Assembly: GCF_014397785.1 (NCBI RefSeq)
Contig: NZ_VZQQ01000061.1
Location: 1 to 34,556 of the forward strand
Direction: 5' to 3'
DNA from: Paraburkholderia podalyriae
Lineage (GTDB): Bacteria > Pseudomonadota > Gammaproteobacteria > Burkholderiales > Burkholderiaceae
Length of the DNA stretch: 34,556 nucleotides
The notes beneath the pieces are model-generated. The model searched no databases and was not told the origin of the DNA. It was given only the letters and a program-made list of their open reading frames with translations. Position numbers and translations under genes: made by a program. Of the stretch, positions 21,764-30,236 are shown piece by piece. Position 1 is the first letter of the stretch; the number at the start of each line of letters is the position of its first letter.

Positions 21764-22678
21764 ATGTCATTTGCGCCTATCACGACGACGATTTTCTCAA
21801 GAATGACGTCCGACTTCGATGCGAACGTCATCACGACCATCAGCACGGGTTCCGAACGCATCATCGGACTGATTTCGCCATTGATGATGGCGTGCTTCAG
21901 CATCTACGTGCTTTTGGTCCTGTGGTCGTACTGGCAAGGGCACAACGACGAACCCATTAACGACTTCCTGATGCGTATGGCGGCCTGGGCGTTCATTCTG
22001 ACCTGCGGCATGAACATTCAGTTCTATACCGAATACATCGTGCCAGCTGTGAACGGGTTCGGCGAGCAGCTCTCCGGCGCGATTACAGGGCAGAGCAATC
22101 CGGTTTCGGGTCTCGACAATTTGTTGAGCGCCTACATCAACGCCTGTGGACAGATCTACGATCACGCACACAACTTCGAAATCATCGGCGCGGTTTGGGT
22201 GATTTCAGTGATGCTTATCTTTGCCACTCCCTTCATGGGGTTGGCCGTGGCCTACATCATCCTCGCCAAATTTGCGCTCGGGCTGCTGCTCGCACTCGGA
22301 CCGCTGTTCATTTCAATGGCGCTGTTTCCGCCCGTGCGGCAGTTCTTCTGGAACTGGGCAGGACAGTGCTTCAATTACGTGCTGCTCGTGGCTCTGTTCG
22401 CAGGCGCAGGCGCGATAGAGGTCAATTTCGCACAATCGATCGCTCCGAGCGGAACCGCCTTCCCGTCGATGCGGCAGGTGGTAGAGATCGACGTGATGGG
22501 CGTGGTGTTCTTCATTGTCGCCCTGAATCTTCCGGGCCTCGCCTCGGCGCTGGCAAGTGGCGTGGGCATTTCGACGATGACGGGCAAGCTGGGCGGTCTG
22601 GGTCGTGCGCTGGCCGCTGCGTCGAAAGCGGGTAGTGCAGGCAAGTACAGGACGGGTGGCTCCGTTTCGCAAACGTAG
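21764..22678 (+). CDS. virB6: VirB6-type polytopic inner-membrane channel protein
   Basis: A 304-aa protein with at least five hydrophobic segments (LISPLMMACFSIYVLLVLWSY, then WAFILTCGMNI). Next comes a long pair around IIGAVWVISVMLIFATPFMG and KFALGLLLALGPLFISMALF, followed by NYVLLVALFAGAGA and GVVFFIVALNLPG. The central GPLF.SMALFPPVRQFFWNW resembles VirB6/TrbL proteins, which form the inner-membrane part of the DNA path. ATG 21764 is chosen for CAGGAG upstream; the TTG at 21740 is not supported. Confidence 0.88.
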   Translation: MSFAPITTTIFSRMTSDFDANVITTISTGSERIIGLISPLMMACFSIYVLLVLWSYWQGHNDEPINDFLMRMAAWAFILTCGMNIQFYTEYIVPAVNGFGEQLSGAITGQSNPVSGLDNLLSAYINACGQIYDHAHNFEIIGAVWVISVMLIFATPFMGLAVAYIILAKFALGLLLALGPLFISMALFPPVRQFFWNWAGQCFNYVLLVALFAGAGAIEVNFAQSIAPSGTAFPSMRQVVEIDVMGVVFFIVALNLPGLASALASGVGISTMTGKLGGLGRALAAASKAGSAGKYRTGGSVSQT

Positions 22679-22686
22679 GAGGTTCC

Positions 22687-22815
22687 ATGCCTCACTTCTT
22701 TGCGAAGCTGATCCGCTGGTGGTTGCTCGCCGTCTGCTGGGTCACGTGTGCCGGCTTCGTGGGGGCGTTGCTTAACGATGTCGGTGCGTTCATCTATCAC
22801 CGGTTGCATCGATGA
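22687..22815 (+). CDS. 42-aa membrane peptide between virB6 and virB7
   Basis: ATG 22687 is preceded by a near-perfect TAGGAGG, only nine bases after the virB6 stop. The 42-residue product is mostly a single membrane helix (WWLLAVCWVTCAGFVGALL) with a short basic tail (HRLHR). Strong initiation signals and position inside the operon argue that it is translated. Function unknown; it may be a small accessory component of the inner-membrane complex. Confidence 0.6.
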   Translation: MPHFFAKLIRWWLLAVCWVTCAGFVGALLNDVGAFIYHRLHR

Positions 22816-22838
22816 CCAATGAATGGAGGGCATCTGGC

Positions 22839-22982
22839 ATGAAAACCCTGTTCTGCGCATGCCTGCTCGCATTTGTCCTGCCGGCGTGCAGCTCTGCGCC
22901 GAAACCAGCGGAGCCGACGGGCCAATGGGTGCCAGTCAACCCGCCGCTGGCCCAGCAGTCCGGCCGCACGGAACCGAAGTGA
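22839..22982 (+). CDS. virB7: VirB7-type outer-membrane lipoprotein
   Basis: A 47-aa lipoprotein starting at ATG 22839 with GGAGGG upstream. The signal peptide KTLFCACLLAFVLPAC ends in a lipobox (LPAC), giving a lipidated cysteine around residue 17. The mature part holds GQWVPVNPP, the W.PVN motif by which VirB7/TrwH/TraN lipoproteins bind VirB9 in the outer-membrane core complex. Its place between virB6 and virB8 is canonical. Confidence 0.85.
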   Translation: MKTLFCACLLAFVLPACSSAPKPAEPTGQWVPVNPPLAQQSGRTEPK

Positions 22983-22990
22983 GGACCAGG

Positions 22991-23842
22991 ATGGTATCAG
23001 CAATCAGACAATGGTTCGCGGCTGGCGCGGGCTCGCGCAATCGCGCACGGACGTCGACCGCATCCGCCGCGCGCGGGGAGGCAGCAGCGAATGCCGTTGA
23101 CAGGTCACAGCGCGACGCACTCAGCTGGTATCTGGACCAGGCGCGGGAGTTCGAAAAGTCGAAGGTTGAGGCGGCCGAAGAGAAGGCGAGGATCGCTGAC
23201 CGCCGATCGGTTCTCTCGGGCGGCATCGCACTCGCGGCTGTTTTTGGCACGGCAGCTTTAGGACTCCTGAAAAGACCGAATCCACCTGCGATTCTGCGTG
23301 TGAATGACACGACCGGAAAGGTCGATGTGCTGCCCACGACTGCGAATGGCCACGTCAGCTTCACTGAAAAAACCGACCGCGCGGACCTGCGCCGCTACGT
23401 CGAGATGCGCGAGAGCTACGACTGGGAGACGATCTCCGACATGCACAGCGCTGTGATGTTCATGAGCGAAGATCGCGAAAAGGACGCTTATGACGCGCTT
23501 GTCCGTGGCCCGGCCGGCTCGCTAAAGCTGCTCAAGGACCAGGCGCGCGTCATCGCCCGGGTCGGCTCGATTACTTTTGTCGGTTCGACCGCGCAGGTGT
23601 TTTTTTCACGGCAGCTGATCCCCCTGAATGCGGCGGCAAAGCGCCCGGACCCGAACTATTGGATCGCGACAGTGGCCTTCACCCGAGTCGATGTGCCGGA
23701 GAAACAGGATCAGCAGGACATTGATCCGGACGGATTCAGGTGCACCAGTTACGAGGTGACACGCGACTATACCCGCGCGCCGGCGGATGTGTCGCCCGAT
23801 GCCGTACCGACGGGTTCGAGACCGGGCGGGAGCGCGTCGTGA
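22991..23842 (+). CDS. virB8: VirB8-type bitopic inner-membrane assembly protein
   Basis: A 283-aa protein with a cytoplasmic N-terminus of about 70 residues, one membrane helix (SVLSGGIALAAVFGTAALGLL) and a periplasmic domain. The periplasmic part shows the VirB8 pattern: YVEMRESYDWETI, then ITFVGSTAQVFFSRQL and IATVAFTRVDVP. VirB8 nucleates assembly of the secretion machine. ATG 22991 is chosen because the upstream part of this open frame (from 22823) overlaps virB7. Its stop overlaps the GTG of virB9. Confidence 0.88.
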   Translation: MVSAIRQWFAAGAGSRNRARTSTASAARGEAAANAVDRSQRDALSWYLDQAREFEKSKVEAAEEKARIADRRSVLSGGIALAAVFGTAALGLLKRPNPPAILRVNDTTGKVDVLPTTANGHVSFTEKTDRADLRRYVEMRESYDWETISDMHSAVMFMSEDREKDAYDALVRGPAGSLKLLKDQARVIARVGSITFVGSTAQVFFSRQLIPLNAAAKRPDPNYWIATVAFTRVDVPEKQDQQDIDPDGFRCTSYEVTRDYTRAPADVSPDAVPTGSRPGGSAS

Positions 23843-24756
23843 GTTGTCCTGGACTGCGTTCGCCGATAGGTGCCGTGGCGATTATCGCCGCTTGTGCGCT
23901 TGCGGCCGGCCGCGTCCGTGCGCTCGAAATCCCGCGCAGCTGTGGCGCTGACCCGCACATCCAGTGTGCGACGTATAGCCCTGATCAGGCCTACCGCGTG
24001 GCGACGATGCCGGGCCGTGTGGTGATGATCCAGTTCGAGCCCGGTGAGCACATCCTGAAGGACGGCGGTGGCATTGGCGACGCGCGCGCCTGGCACGTTT
24101 CAGTCAACGACAGCGGAGCGTTGCTGAAGCCCGGTGCGCTCCAACCCGAAACCAACCTCGTGCTCGTGACCAACCGGCGGACATATTCGTTGTCGCTTGT
24201 CGACGTATCGCGGTTGCAGCCCGCGACGTGGATCCTGCGCTTTGAGTATCCGGACACGAAGGCGAAGGCCGCGGCCGAACAGCTACGGCGCCGCGAGGCG
24301 GTCAGCTCAGCGCTGGCGGGCCAGCAGGACGCGCCAGCGGTCCCGGCAGCAATCGCAGCGCCAGGCGCGGCGACGTCCCCAGGTCCGCCTGGGTCAGCCA
24401 CGCCCGCAGCGAACTTGCAGTACATGATGCGCGGCGATCGCGCGCTTGCGCCCACCGCCTTGTGGGACGACGGACGTTTCACCTACTTCAAGTACGCAAC
24501 CGCGCGCGACCTGCCGACGATCTTCACGAAGCTCCCGGATGGCAGCGAGGCGACAGCGAATTTCCATGTGGAAGGCGACACCGTCGTCGTCCACGAGGTC
24601 TCAGGCGGGTTTGTCATCCGCTACGGGCAGTCGGTGCTGGGGATCCGCAACGACGGCTACTCGCCCGACGGCCACTACAACCGCACCGCATCGTCGTTGC
24701 CCGGCACGGCGCGCATCGAGCGCGCGCACGTCGGCAGCGATCGGCCGGAAAACTGA
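23839..24756 (+). CDS. virB9: VirB9-type outer-membrane core protein
   Basis: A 305-aa periplasmic protein. GTG 23839 overlaps the virB8 stop (GTGA), with GGGAG six bases upstream. A signal peptide (IGAVAIIAACALAAGRVRALE) precedes the N-terminal CagX/VirB9 domain (CATYSPDQAYRVATMPGRVVMIQF, then NLVLVTNRRTYSLSL). An alanine/proline-rich linker follows. The C-terminal domain (ALWDDGRFTYFKY, LPTIF...LPDGSEA, FVIRYGQSVLGIRNDGY) pairs with VirB7 and VirB10. Confidence 0.9.
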   Translation: MSCPGLRSPIGAVAIIAACALAAGRVRALEIPRSCGADPHIQCATYSPDQAYRVATMPGRVVMIQFEPGEHILKDGGGIGDARAWHVSVNDSGALLKPGALQPETNLVLVTNRRTYSLSLVDVSRLQPATWILRFEYPDTKAKAAAEQLRRREAVSSALAGQQDAPAVPAAIAAPGAATSPGPPGSATPAANLQYMMRGDRALAPTALWDDGRFTYFKYATARDLPTIFTKLPDGSEATANFHVEGDTVVVHEVSGGFVIRYGQSVLGIRNDGYSPDGHYNRTASSLPGTARIERAHVGSDRPEN

Positions 24757-24773
24757 CGGGAGAGCCGAAGCGT

Positions 24774-26129
24774 ATGAGCGAACGCGACGAAATCGGTAGT
24801 GCTGGGCCTGCTGACGTCGGACCTCAGCCGTCGCTGGACCTGCCGGGGCGCCGCCGCACACGTGCGGGAAGGCTTAAGCTCGTGCTGGTCGCGTTGATCG
24901 TGATCGCGCTGGGCGCTTCGAGCGTCACGATCTACCTGCAGCGGCTCTTCCAGCAGCATCAGGACGCGAAGCTGGCGGCGCTCAACAAGCCAAAAGATAG
25001 CGGCGCGAACGAGACGGGTGCCGACCTCGAGACCCAGAAGGAGCGCATCAAACGCGCCGAAGCCGAGCAGGCGCGCGCCGCATCGGACGCGGCCGCCGCT
25101 GCGGCAAGACAGCAGCTTGCGACGCCGGCCGGCGCAGCGTCGCGCCCCATCGGCGAAGTGAGCACTGCGATCGCGAGTAACCGGCCACGGTCGCTGACAC
25201 CCGCTGAGCGGCGTCTCTCAGGCAGCGTGCTCGTGATGTCTGGCGACAGCAGGACCTCCGATGCTCCCGAGGAATCCGCTGTCGCGTCCAGTGACGCTGG
25301 CGGCGGCACTGTAGACACCACCGGCAACGGCCCGGGTGGCGATGGTCTGGCCGGCATGGCGAAGTCCATGGGGCTCACGGCGCTGCGGGGCGGCCCATCT
25401 GGAGCCGCCGGTTCATCTGGCACAGGGCTGGCGGAAAGCCATGATGCCGGCAACAGCAAGGGATCGGCTTTCGACCAGTCGCTGCAGCCCTCGAAGCTGC
25501 AACCGATGCGCGCCTCGTTCCGGCCCAACCGGCACTACACGATTGCCCGGAACACCATGATCCGTTGCGGGCAGGCCACCGCAATCCGTACCGACCGCCC
25601 GGGATTGGTTGGCTGTCCGATCGCGGATGACGTCTGGTCTGACGATGGCACGACGTTGCTTATCCGCAAGGGCGCGTTGGCAAAGGGCGAGCAGCGCGAC
25701 GCGGTGATGCACGGGCAGGGCGTGATCGGTGCGATCTGGGACGAGATTGACGATGGTGACGTGCGCATACCCCTGAACTCACCGGCGACCGATCCGCTCG
25801 GCGCTGCGGGCATTCCCGCCTACATTGATCAGCACTTCTGGACCCGCTTCGGTGGCGCACTGATGGTGAGCCTCATTGGCGACTTCGGGCAGGCCCTCGC
25901 CAACAAGGCCACCGGCTCGGGCCAGACGATCACTTTCACGAACAGCTCGAATGCGACACAGGATGTGGCCGCAGAGACGCTGCGCAACTCGATCAACATC
26001 CCGCCGACCGCATATTCGAACCAAGGCTCCGTGATCAACATCTTCGTTGCCCGCGATGTCGATCTGAGTAGCGTGTATGAAAACGTCGGCAGCGACGGCA
26101 GTGAAATTGCGCCGTCGGACCGGCAATGA
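24774..26129 (+). CDS. virB10: VirB10-type T4SS scaffold protein
   Basis: A 451-aa protein spanning both membranes. It has a short cytoplasmic N-terminus, a membrane helix (LKLVLVALIVIALGASSVTIYL, about 37-58) and a charged coiled region (LETQKERIKRAEAEQARAAS). A long Gly/Ser/Ala linker leads to the conserved C-terminal beta-barrel domain: IARNTMIRCGQATAIRTDRPGLVGCPI, DGTTLLIRKGA, GVIGAIWDE. The C-terminus contains a usual VirB10 IPPTAYSNQGSVINIFVARDVDLSSVY. ATG 24774 has GGGAGAGCCGAAG upstream. It senses ATP use by VirB4, VirB11 and VirD4 and gates the outer pore. Confidence 0.92.
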   Translation: MSERDEIGSAGPADVGPQPSLDLPGRRRTRAGRLKLVLVALIVIALGASSVTIYLQRLFQQHQDAKLAALNKPKDSGANETGADLETQKERIKRAEAEQARAASDAAAAAARQQLATPAGAASRPIGEVSTAIASNRPRSLTPAERRLSGSVLVMSGDSRTSDAPEESAVASSDAGGGTVDTTGNGPGGDGLAGMAKSMGLTALRGGPSGAAGSSGTGLAESHDAGNSKGSAFDQSLQPSKLQPMRASFRPNRHYTIARNTMIRCGQATAIRTDRPGLVGCPIADDVWSDDGTTLLIRKGALAKGEQRDAVMHGQGVIGAIWDEIDDGDVRIPLNSPATDPLGAAGIPAYIDQHFWTRFGGALMVSLIGDFGQALANKATGSGQTITFTNSSNATQDVAAETLRNSINIPPTAYSNQGSVINIFVARDVDLSSVYENVGSDGSEIAPSDRQ

Positions 26130-26142
26130 CAACAGCGAGGAC

Positions 26143-26790
26143 ATGACGATGCGACTGCAGATCCCGTTTCCCGACACCTTTCTGCTCCATGGTATCGAAC
26201 GTGATGCCTTCGAGGCCAGGCTGCGCGACGCGCTGCATTGCGTCCTCGACGGGAGCCGCGTGTGGCAGCTGGCCGAACAGATCGATGTCCGCCGGCCGTT
26301 CGAGCCGTCTGATGTCCTGCCGCTGCGCCGGATCGGCGACGAGCACGTCTTCGAGCAATGCATGACGCTCGACGGTTGCCGGTTCGACGACATGTCGATG
26401 GCGCTGCGCCCCGTGGTCACGCATGCTGTCGGCGCGCGCCTCGGCATTGAGCTGGCCGAGCCCGGCATTGTGGCGGACAGCCTTGGTCAGCAAAAGGGTG
26501 CAACTAACTGTCCTGGACCGAGCATCCCTCCGACACCGCGTCAGCGCAGGACAGGTGTGCTTGTCCTTGCTATCGCAGCAGGCACAGCAGTGGGAGTTCT
26601 GGCGACAGCGACAACGACGTGGAAGGTTGCCTGGCCGGCGGCGGCTACCGCAGGGATGGTCACGACGGTGATCTCCACGTCTCCCGCGCAAACGTCGCGC
26701 AATCTGGCGAGCAGCGTGCCTGACGGCGGGCGACTGTACCGGGTCTCGGTTCAAGTCGAGCCTCAGGGCACAGATGCGGGATCGCCCTGA
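26143..26790 (+). CDS. hypothetical 215-aa membrane protein between virB10 and virB11
   Basis: The frame from ATG 26143 (with GCGAGGAC upstream; ATG 26149 is an alternative) encodes 215 residues. The N-terminal ~120 residues are soluble and acidic (FPDTFLLHGIERDAFEARLRDALHCVLDGSRVWQLAEQIDVRRPFEPSDVLPL). Residues about 145-180 are hydrophobic (TGVLVLAIAAGTAVGVLATAT...AAATAGMVTTVIS), probably one or two membrane segments, with a short C-terminal tail. No family recognised. An extra gene at this point is not part of the classical VirB set; it may be a lineage-specific accessory factor. Confidence 0.65.
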   Translation: MTMRLQIPFPDTFLLHGIERDAFEARLRDALHCVLDGSRVWQLAEQIDVRRPFEPSDVLPLRRIGDEHVFEQCMTLDGCRFDDMSMALRPVVTHAVGARLGIELAEPGIVADSLGQQKGATNCPGPSIPPTPRQRRTGVLVLAIAAGTAVGVLATATTTWKVAWPAAATAGMVTTVISTSPAQTSRNLASSVPDGGRLYRVSVQVEPQGTDAGSP

Positions 26791-26845
26791 CGGGCTCGGT
26801 GCGGCTATTGCCAGCTCGCCCCAGACATATCTGGAAGGAGTGAAT

Positions 26846-27883
26846 ATGAATTCAGCGGTTATCGATGTCATCGAAAAGGGGACCATCGCGCGCAGCTTCC
26901 TCCGGCAGATGGGTATCGCCAGTTTCTTTGACAGCAGCCTGACCGAGGTGGCCATAAACCGGCCCGGCGAGATATGGACACAGGGTTCGGGCGCCTGGCG
27001 GCAGCACGAGGCGCCCGCCTGCACGCTTGACGCCTGTTTCAAGCTCGCCAATGCCCTGACGGTGATGAAGGGGGGCAAGTTCTCGACGAAGGAACCGATC
27101 CACCCGGTGGTCCTTCCCGATGGCCAGCGCGGTCACGTGCTGATGCAGCCGGCGTGCGAGCAGGACACCATTTCGATCACCATCCGGATTCCTTCAAACC
27201 AGCGGTTCTCGGTCCACGAATACGAGCGCAACGGCTGGTTCGCGGACTACCGGGACGTGTCACCGCGCCGGGAAGTGCCGGCATCGCTCGACCTGCCGCC
27301 GTACGAGCAGAAAATGCTCGAGGCGAAGAGTCAGCGCAACGTCACCCGACTCCTTGAGCTCGCCGTCGCGAACCGCCTGAACATCGTGCTCGCTGGCGGC
27401 ACGGGCTCCGGCAAGACGACGCTCAACAAGGCGCTGTCCGATCTCGTGCCGTCCGATGAGAGGATCGGCACGATCGAGGATACGCCGGAACTGTCGTTGC
27501 CGAAGCATCCGAACCGCGTGCATATGTTTTTCAGCGATACGCTGCCGGCAAAGGAACTGGTGCGCTCGACGCTTCGCATGAAGTTCGACCGCGTGTTTCT
27601 TGCCGAGCTGCGTGGCGACGAAACCTGGGACTACATGACGCTGCTCAATACGGGTACGCCCGGTGGTATTACGACCGTTCACTGCAACGACGCCAGGTCG
27701 GCGCACTCCCGTATCGCGACGCTGGTCAAGCAGAGCGTGGCAGGTCAGACGCTCGACTGGCAATTCATCATGGATCAGGTCCGCGTAACCGTCGATCTCG
27801 TACTTTTCATGCGCGACAAGCGTCTATCGGAGATCTGGTACGACCCGGTGGATAAATGGCAGCTGCTGGGAAGCATCGCATGA
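26846..27883 (+). CDS. virB11: VirB11-type traffic ATPase
   Basis: A 345-aa hexameric ATPase of the secretion superfamily. The Walker A motif GGTGSGKT is at 184-191, the Asp box IEDTPEL follows, then Walker B-like FLAELRGDETWDYM and the His box GGITTVHCNDARSAHSRI. It cooperates with VirB4 and VirD4 at the base of the channel. ATG 26846 has GGAAGGAG upstream and is preferred over the frame-open region inside the preceding gene. Intact and of usual length. Confidence 0.93.
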   Translation: MNSAVIDVIEKGTIARSFLRQMGIASFFDSSLTEVAINRPGEIWTQGSGAWRQHEAPACTLDACFKLANALTVMKGGKFSTKEPIHPVVLPDGQRGHVLMQPACEQDTISITIRIPSNQRFSVHEYERNGWFADYRDVSPRREVPASLDLPPYEQKMLEAKSQRNVTRLLELAVANRLNIVLAGGTGSGKTTLNKALSDLVPSDERIGTIEDTPELSLPKHPNRVHMFFSDTLPAKELVRSTLRMKFDRVFLAELRGDETWDYMTLLNTGTPGGITTVHCNDARSAHSRIATLVKQSVAGQTLDWQFIMDQVRVTVDLVLFMRDKRLSEIWYDPVDKWQLLGSIA

Positions 27884-27976
27884 AAGGGCGCGCTGCATCC
27901 CCATCCCAGGCCGCCGGTCGCCTCAGGAGATGGGACGGTGACAATCATGAAGCGATAGCGCACTGAAGGACGAACC

Positions 27977-28330
27977 ATGCCGAAAATTTTCCGCATTCTC
28001 ATTCCGTGTCTGGTCGTGCTGGTGATCGTGGCCGCCGCAGTGACGCTTGGTCAGTATCTCGGCGGGCTGCTGTTCGCGAAGATGCAGAAGCTGCCGCAGG
28101 ACGCGGTTGGCGTCTTTACGCTGTACGACTACTGGCAGGCCTGGGGCGACGTCCCGGCGGTCAGGCGGGCCCTGTCCGTCTGCACGCTGCTGTCAGCCGT
28201 CATTGGCTGTATGCCCGTGGTCGTAATCACGATGGCGCTGGTGAAATCGCGCGGGCATATCGCGCAGTTTGGCAATGCGCGCTTCGCCAAGAGGCGGGAC
28301 ATCGTAAAGGCTGGGCTGCTGGAGAAGTGA
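27977..28330 (+). CDS. membrane (N-terminal) part of a split VirD4-type coupling protein
   Basis: A 117-aa protein with two membrane segments (ILIPCLVVLVIVAAAVTLGQYLGG and ALSVCTLLSAVIGCMPVVVITMAL). It ends IAQFGNARFAKRRDIVKAGLLEK, the sequence that in full-length VirD4/TraG proteins follows the second membrane helix (HG.ARFA...DI..AGLL) and leads directly into the ATPase domain. Here a TGA ends the frame and the ATPase is encoded separately downstream from 28458. ATG 27977 has GAAGGACG upstream. I read it as the membrane anchor of the coupling protein, either a natural two-gene form or one created by insertion of about 105 bp. Confidence 0.75.
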   Translation: MPKIFRILIPCLVVLVIVAAAVTLGQYLGGLLFAKMQKLPQDAVGVFTLYDYWQAWGDVPAVRRALSVCTLLSAVIGCMPVVVITMALVKSRGHIAQFGNARFAKRRDIVKAGLLEK

Positions 28331-28332
28331 TC

Positions 28333-28440
28333 ATGCAGCCAGATTCAACTCTCACTGTACCGGCAGGGCCAGGAACGACTTTTTTGCCGGCGCTGCGTCA
28401 CCTGTTTGCACCTGCGGGACCCGTAGTTATCCTCACATGA
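28333..28440 (+). CDS. possible 35-aa ORF between the two coupling-protein parts
   Basis: ATG 28333 lies two bases after the stop of the membrane part. It opens 35 codons (MQPDSTLTVPAGPGTTFLPALRHLF...) ending at TGA 28438-28440, which overlaps an ATG at 28437. Spacing suggests coupled translation through the junction, but the ribosome-binding site is weak and the peptide matches nothing known. It may simply be junction sequence. Confidence 0.35.
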   Translation: MQPDSTLTVPAGPGTTFLPALRHLFAPAGPVVILT

Positions 28441-28457
28441 TCCAGGAGGAAAGCACC

Positions 28458-30236
28458 TTGTCCTACATGTATCCACCGTTCATCGTCGGCAAGTACAAGG
28501 GCGAGTACCTAAAGTATCGCGGCCAGGACTTCCTGATGCTCGCCGCCGGCACGCGCTCGGGCAAGGGTGTCTCGATGGTGATCCCGAATCTTCTCACCTA
28601 TCCGGATTCGGTCGTCGTCGAGGACATCAAGGAAGAGAACTTCATGTACACGTCCGGTTACCGCAGGAAGTGCGGTCATGCGGTCTACCTGTGGTCGCCG
28701 TTTTCGGAAAACGGCCGGTCGCACGCGTACAACCCGCTCGAATACATCGCCGGGCGGCCCGCGTATACGCGCGTAGGTGACGTGATGACGATTGGCGAGC
28801 ATCTGTATCCGTCGAACGTCGACGCGCGCCTGAGGTACTGGAACGACAACGCCCGCAACCTGTTCGTCGGAATCGTCCTGTACCTTCTCGAAACGCCCTC
28901 GCTGCCGTGCACGTTCGGCGAAGTGTTGCGGCAGGCCTCGGGCAGGGGGCGTGCGATCCGCGAGCACGTCTCGTCGATCGTCAGTACGCGCTCGAACACT
29001 ACCGGCACGCTGCCTGTCCTCAGCTTCGAGTGTCTGGATGCGCTCAACCGCTTTCTATCGCAGTCGAAGGAAGCGTTCGCCAATATCGTGTCGACGATGA
29101 CGGCGCCGCTCAACGTGTTCAGTAATCCGGTCGTCGATGCAGCGACGAGCCGATCGGATTTTCATCTGGGCGACGTACGAAAGAACCGTATGTCCGTCTA
29201 CGTCGGTATCAAGCCGGGCGACCTGAAGGCGGGCGCGTTGCTCGTCAACCTCTTCTTCTCGCAGCTGATCGATCTGAACACGCGTGAGCAGCCCGCCGAG
29301 AATCCGGATCTGAAATACCAGTGCGCATTGCTGATGGATGAGTTTGCGGCGCCCGGCAGGATCGACATCATCGATACGGCCAACGCGTTCATCGCCGGGT
29401 TCAACCTGCGGCTCGTGCTGATTTTCCACGGGATGTCGCAACTCGAGGACCCGAAGCTGTACGGCAGGCACGGTGCGGAAACGCTTGCGATCAACTGCAA
29501 GATGCGCAGCCTCTTTGCGCCGCGCACGCTCAAGGACTCGGAAGAATATTCGAAGATGCTGGGCACGTTCACGCATCTGTCGCGTTCTCGCAGCCGCAGT
29601 CGCGGTCGCAGCGCGTCGACAAGCACGAACGAGACGGAGCACGGCCGGCCGCTCATGCTGCCGCAGGAACTGCGGGCCCTGTCCAGCCGCAAGCAGATCA
29701 TCACGATCGACGGCTGCGAACCTATCCTGTGCGAAAAGGCGTACTTCTACGAAGATGCCGAGCTCGTCGACCGCCTGGTTCAGCAGAGCCCCTATCTGCG
29801 AGGGGTAATGGCCGGTCTCGAAAAGACCAACCGTCGCCGCGCGTGGTTCGGGTTCGGACCGAAGTTCCCCAACGAAGATCAAATGAAGCACGCCGCATTC
29901 GTTGCCCGCGAACTCAGTGCGCCAGTGCCGCGGATCGACGTCGAGCACTGGTGGCACTCACAGAACGCCGTGCGTCGCGCGCAGACGGAGCCTGCAGCGG
30001 GCGCAGCGCAGGCCGCCAGCGTGCGCGATGTCCGTGAGCACGAAATTGGCGTGCTCACCGCCGTGCATTTCGCCAACCGCGGCACTATCCGCGCCTCGCT
30101 GTTCCGGCTGATGCCGTACCTGGGTGAGGTGCTCCCGGATGCGGTCGTGTCCGCACATGCGGCCGCAGCAGCTCAGCCTGGTTCCCACGCCGCCGCGCAA
30201 GCTGATCCCCAGCCTGAACAAGGAGTCGTCGCATGA
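28458..30236 (+). CDS. virD4: ATPase part of a split VirD4/TraG-type coupling protein
   Basis: A 592-aa cytosolic ATPase that links the relaxosome to the channel. From the TTG start the frame begins MSYMYPPFIVGKYKGEYLKYRGQDFLMLAAGTRSGKG, so it lacks the membrane anchor of ordinary VirD4. Walker A TRSGKG is at 32-37, DSVVVEDIKEENF follows, and Walker B LLMDEF is at 291-296. The central and distal blocks (GVYVGIKPGDLK-like, IFHGMSQLEDPKLYG, KMRSLFAPRT) are intact. The C-terminal ~100 residues are alanine-rich. TTG 28458 is chosen because AGGAGGA lies 7 bases upstream, inside the frame from ATG 28437; ATG 28467 is also possible. Its end overlaps the next gene (ATGA). Confidence 0.9.
   Translation: MSYMYPPFIVGKYKGEYLKYRGQDFLMLAAGTRSGKGVSMVIPNLLTYPDSVVVEDIKEENFMYTSGYRRKCGHAVYLWSPFSENGRSHAYNPLEYIAGRPAYTRVGDVMTIGEHLYPSNVDARLRYWNDNARNLFVGIVLYLLETPSLPCTFGEVLRQASGRGRAIREHVSSIVSTRSNTTGTLPVLSFECLDALNRFLSQSKEAFANIVSTMTAPLNVFSNPVVDAATSRSDFHLGDVRKNRMSVYVGIKPGDLKAGALLVNLFFSQLIDLNTREQPAENPDLKYQCALLMDEFAAPGRIDIIDTANAFIAGFNLRLVLIFHGMSQLEDPKLYGRHGAETLAINCKMRSLFAPRTLKDSEEYSKMLGTFTHLSRSRSRSRGRSASTSTNETEHGRPLMLPQELRALSSRKQIITIDGCEPILCEKAYFYEDAELVDRLVQQSPYLRGVMAGLEKTNRRRAWFGFGPKFPNEDQMKHAAFVARELSAPVPRIDVEHWWHSQNAVRRAQTEPAAGAAQAASVRDVREHEIGVLTAVHFANRGTIRASLFRLMPYLGEVLPDAVVSAHAAAAAQPGSHAAAQADPQPEQGVVA

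Noticed and set aside
27880..27966. 28-codon ORF overlapping the virB11 stop (ATGA)
   Set aside because: Coupled position is suggestive, but the peptide is short, low in hydrophobic residues and matches nothing; support is too weak.
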